Counted from the stretch's first letter, positions 8,512 to 17,874 are shown. The stretch is 64,000 nucleotides of DNA from Verrucomicrobiota bacterium (GCA_023457715.1 JAEWKR010000021.1:1-64000), one strand, 5' to 3'. Notes: generated by a model not told the origin, from the letters alone. Numbers and translations are program-made.

Positions 8512-9882
8512 ATGCAAGATTGGGACCGGGAGACCCTCGAGGAACGGGCGAATGAGCTGAGCACGTGGATCGCCAGACGGGAGCGCAGGGTGCGCAGCCG
8601 CGGCTGGGATCTGCTCCGCCGCGGGCGGGTGCTCAGTTGTTCGTCGATCAGGAAGAACCAGATCGTCGGCACGGTGAGCGGCAGCGCCATGTATTCCGTT
8701 CTCCTGTCCTACGAAGGCCGCACCTGGTCGGGCACGTGCAGTTGCCCCTACAAGTTCGATTGTAAACACGCCGTCGCACTCGCGGAGAAGTGGCTTGAGA
8801 CGTTCATCGATGACACCCCGGTAGCGACGCCGTCGCGGTCGCGGTCGCCTGCCCCCGCCGTCGCGAAACGGCCCAAGCGGCGCACGGAGGCCGACGGGCT
8901 GCTCGACAGCTGGCGGGCGCAAATCGAGGCCGGGCTGGGCCGCCCAATGGAGCCGGGAGACGAGAAGACGGTGCGCGATTTCGCAGAACTGTTCGGCACC
9001 TACCAGGGTGATGGCCAATGCCTGCGCGTCGAGGCTCTGCGCCGTTGGGGCTTCGGCGACGCGGCGCCACGTGGGGCAAGTCACCTCGATGCGGTGTTTT
9101 CCGAGCAGATGGAGGAGTGTCCGCCAGAGACCGCACTCGAGCTGCTCCCTTTTATTGCGGCGGGTTACCGGCTGAACGGAGCCGAGCTTCCGCCGCCGCT
9201 GCGGCCGATCACGGATGCGGCGAGGGTGGACTCGCTCCACGCAACCTTATTGGAGGAACAACAGCTCGCGGCCTGGGAGCGTGTGGCCAATCAGGATGCG
9301 TCGCAGCCAAACCACAGCTTCGTCGCGGCGCCACCGCCGAAGCTCCATGGCTTCCGCGCCCGACTGACCCCGTCAGGCTCCGCCATCCTCGAGCGCAGGA
9401 CCGGATCCGATGCGGCCTGGAAGGTGGAAACCCAGGACTCCATCACGCAACTTTCCCTCGCCACTCCCGCCGACCTGCCACAACTGCCCACCGCGGATCT
9501 GGCCCTGGCCATGACCATCATGGCGTTCGTGCGGCAAGGACCCGCGTATTATTCGCGTAGCGGCGGCATGGCCCCCGTTTTGTTGGAGAAACTGCTCGCC
9601 TCGCCGCTGACCCGCGCGGCGTGCGTGATGCCAGACGGAAGTCCGGTGGAGGTCGAAACGTCAAAGCTGGTGCTCGAAGCTGAATTCACCGACGAAACCG
9701 CGCAACAACTCGCGCTGCGGTTGAAGACGGAAGACGGGCGTGACGCGGCCGCGGCGCAGCGGCTGGCAACCGTCAGCAACTGGTTTTGTTCGAGGGAAGA
9801 ATTCGCCCCGGTCCTCCGCCGCCACCGTCCCACCTCCTGCCCGTTCGCGCACTCGAGCAGCGGAATGTCCGCCGGCTTTTGA
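8512..9882 (+). CDS. SWIM zinc-finger helicase, N-terminal piece (frameshifted)
   Basis: The N-terminal half of a SWIM/SNF2-family helicase. A SWIM zinc finger is visible with Cys76, Cys78, Cys84 and His86 in GTCSCPYKFDCKHAVAL; such fingers bind DNA or protein partners. The rest is the region that precedes the helicase core in bacterial SNF2 proteins. The frame is family-like until about 9815 (SREEFAPV) and then turns into unrelated residues before stopping. The natural continuation, PPPSHLLPVRALEQRNVRR, is found in the -1 frame. I prefer the ATG at 8512; a GTG at 8482 is possible. The piece alone lacks any ATPase motif. Confidence 0.8.
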   Translation: MQDWDRETLEERANELSTWIARRERRVRSRGWDLLRRGRVLSCSSIRKNQIVGTVSGSAMYSVLLSYEGRTWSGTCSCPYKFDCKHAVALAEKWLETFIDDTPVATPSRSRSPAPAVAKRPKRRTEADGLLDSWRAQIEAGLGRPMEPGDEKTVRDFAELFGTYQGDGQCLRVEALRRWGFGDAAPRGASHLDAVFSEQMEECPPETALELLPFIAAGYRLNGAELPPPLRPITDAARVDSLHATLLEEQQLAAWERVANQDASQPNHSFVAAPPPKLHGFRARLTPSGSAILERRTGSDAAWKVETQDSITQLSLATPADLPQLPTADLALAMTIMAFVRQGPAYYSRSGGMAPVLLEKLLASPLTRAACVMPDGSPVEVETSKLVLEAEFTDETAQQLALRLKTEDGRDAAAAQRLATVSNWFCSREEFAPVLRRHRPTSCPFAHSSSGMSAGF

Positions 9883-12074
9883 GACGCCTGGGCGCGAAGA
9901 TGCCGTCGAGTATCGAACTCGCCGTTCCGACGGTCGCGCTGCGCCTCGCCATCCGGTTGTTGCCTGAACCCGGCTGGTACGAGAGCGGTCACGCCGAACT
10001 GCTGGCTCGGGGCTCCGATCCGGCGCACGAACATCGTTGGGACCGGGGCCGGTGGGAGCGCGTGCAGCGCGCCAAGAACGCCGCCGGCGGCAAAACCGAG
10101 GTGGACTTCGCGTTCCCCGACCCGCGGGCGGCGATGGCGGCTCTGTCCAGTATTCCGTTTCACCAAGGTTACGGAGGCAGTTGGTACTACCAACTCCCAA
10201 GAGGATCGCCCGAAGCGCTCCTGGAGTGGTACGCGGCGCTGCCCCCGGACATCGTGGTGCTGGCTCCGCCCGAACTGGCAGGACTGTTCAAACCGCCGGT
10301 CCGCGCCACCCTCGACTGGTCTGCAATCCCGGACCCGGCGGCACAGGATTGGTTTGATCTTTCGATCCAACTCAAGGTCGACGACACCGAGCTCAGTCCC
10401 GACGAGATTGCGCTGCTGCTGAGAGCACGGGGCAAGTGGGTCCGACTGCCGAGGAAAGGCTGGCGGCGGCTGGAGGTCGCCGCCGCGGGCATGGACGGTG
10501 TGGCCCGCACGTTGGACCAGCTCGGAATCGGCGCACAACAGGCGCTGACCACGCCAGGTGCGACCAAGCACCGGCTGCATGTGTTGCAGCTTGCGGGCGC
10601 GGCAGCCGATCTCGGGGAGCGCAACGAAGCGGCCGCCCGCCATCTTCGACGGCGGCTTGACGCGATCTCCCAACGCCCCCCGGCCCAGCTGCCGGTCGGG
10701 CTGACGGCCACGCTGCGGCCGTATCAGAAAGAGGGATTCCAATTTCTTGCCCATCTGTCCTCGCTGGGGTTCGGGGGCCTCCTGGCAGACGACATGGGCC
10801 TGGGCAAAACCGTGCAGGCGCTCGCTTGGCTGTTGCACCTGCGCAAGGGACGCAAGGGGCGGGCCCCGTTTCAAGTGCTCGTGGTCTGCCCGAAAAGCGT
10901 GGTGCACGGCTGGGCGGCCGAGGCCGGTCGCTTCGCCCCCGGACTCACGTGCGCAGTTTATTCGCCGGGGCTTGAAGAAGAGGCGGGAAAAGCCGAGCTG
11001 GTGGTGGCGAACTACGCGCAAGTCCGGCTGCGGGAACCGTGGTTCACGGGGCGGAAATGGAACGCAGCGATCCTCGACGAGGCGCAGTTCATCAAAAACC
11101 CAGCGAGCCAGATCGCTCGCAGCGTCGCTGCGCTGCCGGCAGAACATCGTCTGCTGCTCACCGGAACACCCGTGGAGAATCGTGTGACCGATCTCTGGAG
11201 CCTTTTTGCCTTCGCCCAGCCGGGCCTCCTGGGCTCACTGGCATCGTTTCGGCGCGAGTATGATCCGAAGATCACCGGCAGCACGGAACGGCTCCACCGG
11301 CGGATCCGGCACTTCCTGCTGCGCCGGACCAAGGCGGAAGTCGCCACCGACCTGCCGGCGCGCACGGAGGATGAGCTGGTCGTCGAAATGGAAGGCGCCC
11401 AGCGGAAGCTGTATGAGGCCGAACTAAAGCGGGCGCGTCAGCAACTGCTCGGGATCACGACGGCGCGGGACCTCGACCGCGCGCGCTTCAACGTGCTCGC
11501 GAGCCTCCTGCGGTTGCGGCAGATCTGCTGCCACCCGGCGCTGTTCGACCCGGCGTACGCGGAGCTGCCGAGCGCGAAGCTGACCGCGCTCATGGAACGG
11601 CTGGAGGAGTTGCGCGACGAAGGGCACCAGGTCCTCGTGTTCAGCCAGTTTGTCGAGATGCTGCAGCTCATCCGGGCCGGGCTCGTGGAACGCGACATCG
11701 GGCATCTCATGCTCACGGGAGCAACGGAGGATCGCGGCGCCCTGGTGGAGCAATTCCAACGGGACCGTTCCAAGACGGTGTTCCTTTTGTCGCTCAAAGC
11801 GGCGGGCTTCGGTTTGAACCTCACGGCCGCTAGTTACGCGATCCTCTACGACCCCTGGTGGAATCCCGCTGTGGAGGCGCAGGCGATCGACCGCACGCAC
11901 CGCATCGGGCAGACCAAGCCGGTGATCGCGTACCGCCTGATTGCCGCCGACTCGATCGAGCTGAAAATCCGGGCGCTTCAACGCGACAAAGCAGCGCTCG
12001 CCGCCGCCATCGTGCGTGAGGAGTCCCTGCAAAGCGTGATGGACCTGGACAGTCTGCGCGAAATCCTGAGCTGA
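9786..12074 (+). CDS. SNF2-family helicase core, C-terminal piece (frameshifted)
   Basis: The C-terminal piece of the same helicase, with all SNF2 ATPase motifs. Motif I is DDMGLGKTVQALAWLL near residue 335, and the motif II DEAQ box is near 431. These are followed by LTGTPVENRVTDLWSLF, FSQFVEMLQLI and the motif VI region DRTHRIGQTKPVIAYRL. Such ATPases translocate on duplex DNA and displace proteins. The open frame begins at a TTG at 9786, but homologous residues start only at about 9815. An internal ATG at 9900 could give a headless protein. The stop at 12074 abuts a truncated PIN gene on the opposite strand, so the 3' edge is a rearrangement point. Intact homologues should be one chain of about 1200 residues. 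Confidence 0.85.
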   Translation: MFEGRIRPGPPPPPSHLLPVRALEQRNVRRLLRRLGAKMPSSIELAVPTVALRLAIRLLPEPGWYESGHAELLARGSDPAHEHRWDRGRWERVQRAKNAAGGKTEVDFAFPDPRAAMAALSSIPFHQGYGGSWYYQLPRGSPEALLEWYAALPPDIVVLAPPELAGLFKPPVRATLDWSAIPDPAAQDWFDLSIQLKVDDTELSPDEIALLLRARGKWVRLPRKGWRRLEVAAAGMDGVARTLDQLGIGAQQALTTPGATKHRLHVLQLAGAAADLGERNEAAARHLRRRLDAISQRPPAQLPVGLTATLRPYQKEGFQFLAHLSSLGFGGLLADDMGLGKTVQALAWLLHLRKGRKGRAPFQVLVVCPKSVVHGWAAEAGRFAPGLTCAVYSPGLEEEAGKAELVVANYAQVRLREPWFTGRKWNAAILDEAQFIKNPASQIARSVAALPAEHRLLLTGTPVENRVTDLWSLFAFAQPGLLGSLASFRREYDPKITGSTERLHRRIRHFLLRRTKAEVATDLPARTEDELVVEMEGAQRKLYEAELKRARQQLLGITTARDLDRARFNVLASLLRLRQICCHPALFDPAYAELPSAKLTALMERLEELRDEGHQVLVFSQFVEMLQLIRAGLVERDIGHLMLTGATEDRGALVEQFQRDRSKTVFLLSLKAAGFGLNLTAASYAILYDPWWNPAVEAQAIDRTHRIGQTKPVIAYRLIAADSIELKIRALQRDKAALAAAIVREESLQSVMDLDSLREILS

Positions 12075-12294
12075 TGCCCAGGTTAAACGGCAGTACGATC
12101 ATCGCATCGAGGGGGAGATCGGTGACGGCTTGGCGCAAATGGAATTCTGAAGCCGCAATGGTGGAGAGGAACATGGGGATGCCCTCACCCGCGAAATGGC
12201 GGAAGTATTGCATGGCCACGGCGTGGTGGCGCCGGGTCGGCGTTGCGAAGGTGATCAGGAAGCTCGTGTCGAGGAGAACGCCGTCAGCCCTAAT
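12075..12294 (-). pseudogene. Truncated PIN-domain (VapC-like) toxin remnant
   Basis: Read on the minus strand, this stretch encodes the first 70 or so residues of a PIN-domain ribonuclease: ADGVLLDTSFLITFATPTRR with the first catalytic Asp, then FLSTIAASEFHLRQ with the second acidic residue, and DAMIVLPFNLG. Beyond this point the frame enters the complement of the SNF2 gene and no longer looks like PIN, so the last two acidic residues are missing. A start is not clear; the frame overlaps the stop of the upstream gene by an ATTAG junction, and ATT would be an unusual start. The piece probably once formed a toxin-antitoxin pair with the gene upstream. Confidence 0.7.
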
Positions 12295-13081
12295 TTGAGC
12301 CCCGTAGATCCTCCACCCAGCCCCCGCCCTCGGCGACGCCTTCCCATGCCTGTGCGCCGCGTTCGAACAGCTGCTGCAATTGAGCTTCGTCGACGTTCGG
12401 CTTGTTGGCGCGAAGCTCGATCAGCTTGTAGCTGGCCTTGTCGATCTCGCCGGTCCTCGGGTTTTGCTTTGTGCGGACGTGCACAATGGCGCGGTGGAAA
12501 ACGAGATTCTCCCGCTGGGCCCGGATCTGCTCTTCGCTCGCGGCGACGATGATGGAGTGTCGGGAGTTACGTGGCCGGACATGGACATTCGGCTTTTCGG
12601 CCCCGCCCCAGTCGGTGATCTCGCCGATCACATACCGCTCGACCTGCACCCAAGGGATCTTCTCCTCGCGGCGAAGCGTCGACTCCTTGGAAATTGCGAG
12701 TGGGGGAAAGGCACCCTCGGGGCTGCGCAACCCGTAACGCAGGTCCGGCTCCATCTTCGCGCGCTCCTGCCAACGGGCAACGACTTGGGCACGCGCCGGA
12801 TCAACATCGGCCAGGGAGCCCGAACTCGCCAGTTTGGCGGTGTCGGCCACCGATGAGGTGAGCAAGCCGGCTGGAATCAACACGCGGACCAGCTACGACC
12901 CCTCATGCACCTGGACCTTGATCTCATGGAGGGCAGTCTTGCCATCGCCGCCTTGGACGTAGGTTCGGATGTCCTTGTTGAACTCGATAAACCGCGTAAA
13001 CGGCACGCCCTCGGTCGCCGAGACGCGTTGGCCGGCGATAGACCCATCAAGCACGAACTCGACTGCGGCGGGCTGGTTCAT
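12290..13081 (-). pseudogene. PIN-associated hypothetical protein interrupted by an in-frame TAG
   Basis: Two open stretches lie in one frame on the minus strand, separated only by a TAG at 12895-12893. Upstream of it is MNQPAAVEFVLDGSIAGQRV through KVQVHEGS (63 residues), and downstream is LVRVLIPAGLL through WVEDLRGSN (about 200 residues). A Tyr codon one base from TAG would restore a 263-residue protein. I do not recognise the family. It has no membrane span and is rich in charged residues. Its 3' end overlaps the PIN remnant, so it could be the antitoxin or another partner. The downstream piece might still be made from a GTG at 12883. Confidence 0.6.
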
Positions 13082-13132
13082 GGGGCGGTACAACGCAGAA
13101 CATGCCGACGAGTGACAGTGTCCGCAAGTCCT

Positions 13133-13567
13133 TCACCTCAGAGCCAGCGCGGCAAAACATGAACCGCCCCATGCGCCGAAGCACGCAAAGTACAGCCATG
13201 CATTTTTCACGAAAGCGAATCGACCAAATAAATCGGACTCAATCCGCCGGTAGTGCGCAGCGACTACTTTATCGTTATGGGTCGCCGCGGCTACGGCTTC
13301 CTTCATTGTATAGTTTTCATCCAGCCGGGCCTCGTCTTTGGACGCATACAGCTCGTACCCGAATGCGATCAGGACGAATCCAAGTCCGGCGTAACGGATC
13401 AAACCCACTGGTAAACTCCAGCAACTGACCGTAGCTAAAAACAGCCACACTGAGTGGCGATTCAGCTCACGGAAGTCGGCTCTCTTTCTGCGCTCGTACG
13501 CGTACAAAACATCAAGTTTTTCCCGGCGGGAGCTTGGATTTGCATTCCACGGAGTTGGGTCATTCAT
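13133..13567 (-). CDS. Hypothetical small membrane protein
   Basis: A 144-residue protein with a charged N-terminus (REKLDVLYAYERRKRADFRE). Two hydrophobic spans lie near 42-75 (WLFLATVSCWSLPVGL, YAGLGFVLIAFGYELY), followed by a cytoplasmic-looking helix with basic residues and a third span at the C-terminus (AWLYFACFGAWGGSCFAALAL). I do not recognise the family. It lies just downstream of hsdR on the same strand with a 51-base gap and may belong to that defence operon. Its base use is less GC-rich than its neighbours', which could indicate a foreign origin. Confidence 0.65.
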   Translation of the reverse strand: MNDPTPWNANPSSRREKLDVLYAYERRKRADFRELNRHSVWLFLATVSCWSLPVGLIRYAGLGFVLIAFGYELYASKDEARLDENYTMKEAVAAATHNDKVVAAHYRRIESDLFGRFAFVKNAWLYFACFGAWGGSCFAALALR

Positions 13568-13618
13568 GATCAATTATGAGAAAGCGGCAGCTCGGACGCT
13601 GAGCAGGTCCGTTCACGT

Positions 13619-15988
13619 CTACGCGACATCTTCGGAGTACAAATACTGCTGAAACCCACTGAACGCCTGCGCGATGCCGTCGGGGGCGCCGAGGTCGGCG
13701 ACGGCGTCCGCGATGGAGTCGTGGTAGCGGAGGCGGAGGAGGGTCGCGAGCTTGTCGGGCGCGAGTTCGTCGACTCCCGATTGCACGTAGTGCGAGAGCA
13801 CGAAATCCAGGAAGGCCTGCTGCTTGCCCGTGAACCGCGCGTCGATCTCCACCCGAGCCTTGGACGCGCGCTGCTCACGGGTTAGCGGTGGCAGGGCATA
13901 GGCGACGTAAGCGAGGACATCGAAGAGGTCGCTGCGGTCTGCATCGATGATCCGTTGCATCTCGACGAGCTGATCGCGGCCGAAGCCTTTGTCCGCCAGC
14001 CCATCGAGCAGCTTGGTGCGGGTCGTCGGTGAACTCCACAGCCGGCGCAGTTCGTCCTCATCGTGGAAGAACTCCGGCAGCCGGCCGAACAGCGTCTCCA
14101 TGAACTGCTGGGCGGACATCGGCTTGCCGTCGGGATGCCAGAACGTCGTCACCGCCATGTGCTGGATGGCCCGCGCTTTGCCGTCGGCGAGCTTGATCCG
14201 CGTTTTGGTCGGGCCGGACGGCGGCTCGGGGGGACACACGCACGGGCGCTGCCCGCAAACGGGACAGGGCTGCGGTGGCGGCTTGGGACAGATGCAGGGC
14301 AGCTGACCGCACACGGGGCACGGCACCTTCGGCTCGGGCTCGATCGGCTCGCCGTCCCACTCCGGGTCGCTGAAGTGATGGTGCGCCTTCACAAAGTCGT
14401 GGATCGTGAAGTAGTCCTTGCCGTCGTGGAGCCGGGTGCCGCGGCCGATGATCTGCTTGAACTCGATCATCGAATTCACAGGCCGCAGCAGCACGATGTT
14501 GCGCACAGCGCGCGCATCGACGCCGGTCGAGAGCTTTTGCGAAGTCGTGAGGATGGTGGGAATCGTCTTCTCGTTGTCCTGAAACGCGCGGAGGTGCTGC
14601 TCACCGAGCGCGCCGTCGTCGGCGGTGACGCGGTGACAGTAGTTCGGGTCCTTGGACTGCTTGAGCTGGTTGATGGCGTCGCGGACGGCCAGCGCGTGAT
14701 CCTGTGAGGCGCAGAAGACCAGCGTCTTGTCCTGCGGGTTGATCAGACTGAGAAAGATTTCCACACGCTTCCGTTCGCGTTCCGAGATCTCGATGATGCG
14801 GTTGAAATCCGACTCGGTGTAGCGCTTGCCCTCCTCCACCCGGCCTTCGAGCACGGTGTCGTCCTGCGTGTACACGTAGTCGTCGAGCGTCGTGGAGATC
14901 TGGCGCAGCCGGAACGGCGTCAGATACCCGTCGTTGATGCCCTGCTTGAGCGAGTAAACGAATACCGGCTCGCCGAAATAGGCGTAGGTGTCGATGTTGT
15001 CGCGCCGCTTGGGCGTGGCGGTCAGGCCGAGCTGCACGGCGGGCGCGAAGTACTCGAGGATGCCGCGCCAGTCGCTCTCGTCGGTTGCGCCGCCGCGGTG
15101 GCACTCGTCGATGACGATGAAATCGAAGAAGTCCGGCGGATACTCGCCAAAATAGGGCGAAGGCTGCCCCTCCTTCGGCGGGCCGCTCATGAAGGTCTGG
15201 AAGATCGTGAAGAAGAGGCTACCGTTCTTCGGCACCTTGCCCTTCTTCCGGATGTCGGCCGGCGAGATCCGGACAAGCGCGTCCTCCGGAAAGGCCGAGA
15301 ACGCGTTGTACGCCTGGTTGGCCAGGATGTTGCGATCCGCGAGAAAGAGGATGCGCGGCCGGCGCGACGGCTCGCGGGTCAAGTTCCAGCGGCTGTGGTA
15401 AAGCTTCCAGGCGATCTGAAAGGCGATGAACGTCTTGCCCGTACCGGTCGCCAGCGTGAGCAGGATGCGTTTGCGGCTGCCGGCGACTGCCTGCAGCACG
15501 CGTTCGACGGCGATGTCCTGGTAGTAGCGTCCCGGATGCGACCCGCCCTTGTCCTCGTACGGGACATCCGCGAAACGGTCACGCCATTCATTGGGCTGCG
15601 CGAATGTCCGCGCCCACAGCTCCGTCGGGGTGGGATAGCGATCAACATCCCCCTCCTTGGCCGTGTGCAGGTCGATCGCGTAGATCCCCTGGCCATTGGT
15701 CGCGTAGGTGAAGCGGACCGCCAGCCGGCCGGCGTAGTCCTTGGCCTGGCCCACGCCGAGCGTGACAGGCTCATCCCACGCCTTGGCCTCGACGACGGCC
15801 AATTTGGTGTTGCGGTACTCCAGGACGTAATCCGCGGTGAGCGCTTTGCCGCGTCGGCCGCCGCCGCCTTCGAGCCGACCCAGGGTGATCGGGTATTCGC
15901 GGCGGATCCGGCTGCCGTCCACCACACCCCAGCCCGCCGCCCGCAACGCAGGGTCAATGTGCTCGGCGCGGGTCTCGGCTTCGTTCAT
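13619..15988 (-). CDS. hsdR: Type I restriction enzyme subunit R (helicase/nuclease)
   Basis: A 789-residue motor and nuclease subunit of a type I restriction system. It cuts DNA after ATP-driven translocation on unmodified sites. The N-terminus has a PD-(D/E)xK nuclease pattern: ADYVLEY followed by LAVVEAKAWDEP. The helicase core shows Walker A LATGTGKTF near residue 180, DEAH-type DECHRGGATDESDW near 293, GLTATPKR, and IIGRGTRLHDG. The C-terminal domain is EcoEI-like. Between the core and the tail, about residues 552-588, there are two copies of a PCPVCGQxPCxCP unit that look like zinc-binding knuckles. The ATG at 15988 is preferred over a start 33 bases upstream. It is the last gene of hsdM-hsdS-darT-darG-hsdR. 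Confidence 0.93.
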   Translation of the reverse strand: MNEAETRAEHIDPALRAAGWGVVDGSRIRREYPITLGRLEGGGGRRGKALTADYVLEYRNTKLAVVEAKAWDEPVTLGVGQAKDYAGRLAVRFTYATNGQGIYAIDLHTAKEGDVDRYPTPTELWARTFAQPNEWRDRFADVPYEDKGGSHPGRYYQDIAVERVLQAVAGSRKRILLTLATGTGKTFIAFQIAWKLYHSRWNLTREPSRRPRILFLADRNILANQAYNAFSAFPEDALVRISPADIRKKGKVPKNGSLFFTIFQTFMSGPPKEGQPSPYFGEYPPDFFDFIVIDECHRGGATDESDWRGILEYFAPAVQLGLTATPKRRDNIDTYAYFGEPVFVYSLKQGINDGYLTPFRLRQISTTLDDYVYTQDDTVLEGRVEEGKRYTESDFNRIIEISERERKRVEIFLSLINPQDKTLVFCASQDHALAVRDAINQLKQSKDPNYCHRVTADDGALGEQHLRAFQDNEKTIPTILTTSQKLSTGVDARAVRNIVLLRPVNSMIEFKQIIGRGTRLHDGKDYFTIHDFVKAHHHFSDPEWDGEPIEPEPKVPCPVCGQLPCICPKPPPQPCPVCGQRPCVCPPEPPSGPTKTRIKLADGKARAIQHMAVTTFWHPDGKPMSAQQFMETLFGRLPEFFHDEDELRRLWSSPTTRTKLLDGLADKGFGRDQLVEMQRIIDADRSDLFDVLAYVAYALPPLTREQRASKARVEIDARFTGKQQAFLDFVLSHYVQSGVDELAPDKLATLLRLRYHDSIADAVADLGAPDGIAQAFSGFQQYLYSEDVA

Positions 15989-16044
15989 GCGACCCGACGA
16001 AACCAGCAAATTGGCCAACATCAGTCAATTGTGCAGGCGAGTGG

Positions 16045-16069
16045 GGATTTCAGATTTCAAATTTCAGAT
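16045..16069 (+). repeat. Interspersed TTTCAGATTTCAAATTTCAG repeat, short copy
   Basis: A 25-base copy of the repeat found at 8394-8439 and 21539-21584, without the CCGGCTGCGCC lead. It lies between darG and hsdR, inside the restriction operon, and is the only sizeable gap in it (about 160 bases). Confidence 0.8.
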
Positions 16070-16148
16070 GCTGACAAACCTCTCGGCCCGGCGCAGGTAC
16101 GTTTTCCCGCCTTCAGGCGGAATCGGGGCTGCCCCATCCCCGCCCGGT

Positions 16149-17225
16149 TCAGTTCAACGCACCGGACTGCTTCAGTCGCTCGAGAGCCAGTTGGATCAAC
16201 TTGTCGTCGAAGACGCGCAGCTTTCTGGCGGCCGCTTCCGCGCCCGCGGGCCATTTCGCCAAGCCCGCGCGAATTCCCGGCACGGACGGCTCGGCGCCTT
16301 CACGGGTCACCAGCCAGTCGACCGTTGCCAAGACCTCCATGCCCAGGGGAGACTGGAAGCCGTCGATCAGCGCGTCCGTTGCCTCCAGCGCGGGCAGGAA
16401 CTCGCGGGCTTCGGCGCTGCGCAGGTAGAAATCGACCTTTTCGCGTTTCGACTCCTCGAACCAGATCGTGTCGAAGGGGGACGCGTCGGCCAGTCGCTTG
16501 TCACAGTGCAGATAGCTCCCATCGAGGCCCTCGAGCAGGTGCATGAGCCGTTGGGCGTAGGGACCGTAGCGATTGGCCTGGAAGCGCAGATCAAGGACGT
16601 CAGGCAGACGGAGCCGCTGGATCGACCGTTCGAGGCACCAGGCCAGCTTTTGCGTCTCGACGAGGGTGCACTCCATGCCCAGCACGGAGTAACGGCGCAC
16701 CAGTTCCGCGATCAACGCCCGCGCCGGCGTGAGCTTCTCGACGCCGGTCTTCTTCGCCACGTTCTGGTATTTGGCCGTCGGCTCGTACACAACGACCTCC
16801 ACGTCGTCGAGGTCGGCGAGGGCGGCTTCGATCCGTGGCCGGACGTCGCTCCACTCCAAGCCGCCATTGCCGCAGCCCAACGGCGGCAGCGCGATGGAGC
16901 GAATGCCCTTCTCGCGAATGACCCGTTTGAGGTCCATCAGCCCCGCTTCGATCCACGGCAGCTGGGTCGGCTGACGCCAATGCTTCTTGGTCGGAAAATT
17001 CACGATCCAGCGCGGACCATCCAGTTCGGATACCGGCTGCACGAACATGGTGCCGACCTGCACCTCGCCCGCCTGGCAGGCCGCTTCATACGCGGAGAAA
17101 TTGTCGCGGAAACGATCCTTGAACATCAAGGCGATGCCTTTGCCCATAACCCCCACGGTATTGACCGTGTTCACCAGGGCGTCGACGTTCGCGTCGAGGA
17201 GATTGCCTTGGGTGAAGCGCATCAT
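16149..17225 (-). CDS. darG: DarG antitoxin: macro-domain DNA ADP-ribosylglycohydrolase
   Basis: A 358-residue antitoxin. Residues 1-155 are a macro domain that removes ADP-ribose from thymidine bases of DNA and so reverses DarT. The fold is clear from the N-terminal QGNLLDANVDALVNTVN, the ligand loop GVMGKGIALMFKDRF, and IALPPLGCGNGGLEW. Residues 160-358 form the usual DarG C-terminal domain that binds the toxin directly (KLTPARALIAELVRRYSVLG). The ATG overlaps the darT stop in an ATGA junction, which suggests translational coupling of toxin and antitoxin. The length and layout match known DarG proteins. It lies between darT and hsdR in a type I restriction operon. Confidence 0.93.
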   Translation of the reverse strand: MMRFTQGNLLDANVDALVNTVNTVGVMGKGIALMFKDRFRDNFSAYEAACQAGEVQVGTMFVQPVSELDGPRWIVNFPTKKHWRQPTQLPWIEAGLMDLKRVIREKGIRSIALPPLGCGNGGLEWSDVRPRIEAALADLDDVEVVVYEPTAKYQNVAKKTGVEKLTPARALIAELVRRYSVLGMECTLVETQKLAWCLERSIQRLRLPDVLDLRFQANRYGPYAQRLMHLLEGLDGSYLHCDKRLADASPFDTIWFEESKREKVDFYLRSAEAREFLPALEATDALIDGFQSPLGMEVLATVDWLVTREGAEPSVPGIRAGLAKWPAGAEAAARKLRVFDDKLIQLALERLKQSGALN

Positions 17226-17863
17226 GGGAAGTACCAGTGGGGTACCGACTGAACCTTAATTTTCAAGCCTCGCGCCGCAACCTTGTTGTTGAGTTGCTCC
17301 GCCACCAACGGGTTATGGCAGCCGATGCCTTTAAGGGCATTAAGCGGCACGTGGCGGTGGACCAACGCCTCGGCTTGGTAGCGGAGCGAACGGCCCGGGT
17401 CGTCGTCGCTCTTCTTGAAGTTGCGGCTCTGCAGCGTGGCCCAGTCGATCCGGTGCAGGTCCGCCAGATCGCGGAAGAACTCGGTGCCGGCGGCATACGC
17501 GTGCTGGTCGGTGAACACAAAGGGCAGCCCGAGTTCGTGGATCCGGTGCAGCGTCGAAACGAGGATCACGATGTCACGATTCTCACGCCGGGTGATGCCG
17601 CCGTACCCGGTGTGGATGTTGTACATCATGATGGAATGGTAAGTGAAGTAGAACGGCACGTAGTCGCTCAGGACTCCGCCGGGCGGGATTGGCACGACAT
17701 GCATCGAGCGCCGGCTGATCAGGTCGGTGCTGCCGATGTTGACGTAATGCGGGTCCTTTAACGGTGACGTCCGGCAGTGCAGTCCGTGCTCGAGGATCCA
17801 CGGCACACAGTCCACATGCACGATGCGGAAGATGTAGGCATTTTCCTGAGTGAGCTTGGACAC
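17222..17863 (-). CDS. darT: DarT toxin: DNA ADP-ribosyltransferase
   Basis: A 213-residue toxin of the DarT family (DUF4433). DarT attaches ADP-ribose from NAD to thymidine in single-stranded DNA and blocks replication; in phage defence it modifies phage DNA. Family landmarks are present: IFRIVHVDCVPWILEHGL at the start, Arg51 in ISRRSMHVVP, DYVPFYFTYHSIMMYNIH, and RYQAEALVHRHVPL with the catalytic Glu at 165. All key residues look intact. Translation starts at a GTG at 17863, 12 bases after the hsdS stop. The stop overlaps the darG start by four bases. Confidence 0.93.
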   Translation of the reverse strand: MSKLTQENAYIFRIVHVDCVPWILEHGLHCRTSPLKDPHYVNIGSTDLISRRSMHVVPIPPGGVLSDYVPFYFTYHSIMMYNIHTGYGGITRRENRDIVILVSTLHRIHELGLPFVFTDQHAYAAGTEFFRDLADLHRIDWATLQSRNFKKSDDDPGRSLRYQAEALVHRHVPLNALKGIGCHNPLVAEQLNNKVAARGLKIKVQSVPHWYFP

Positions 17864-17874
17864 GGCGGGGATAG

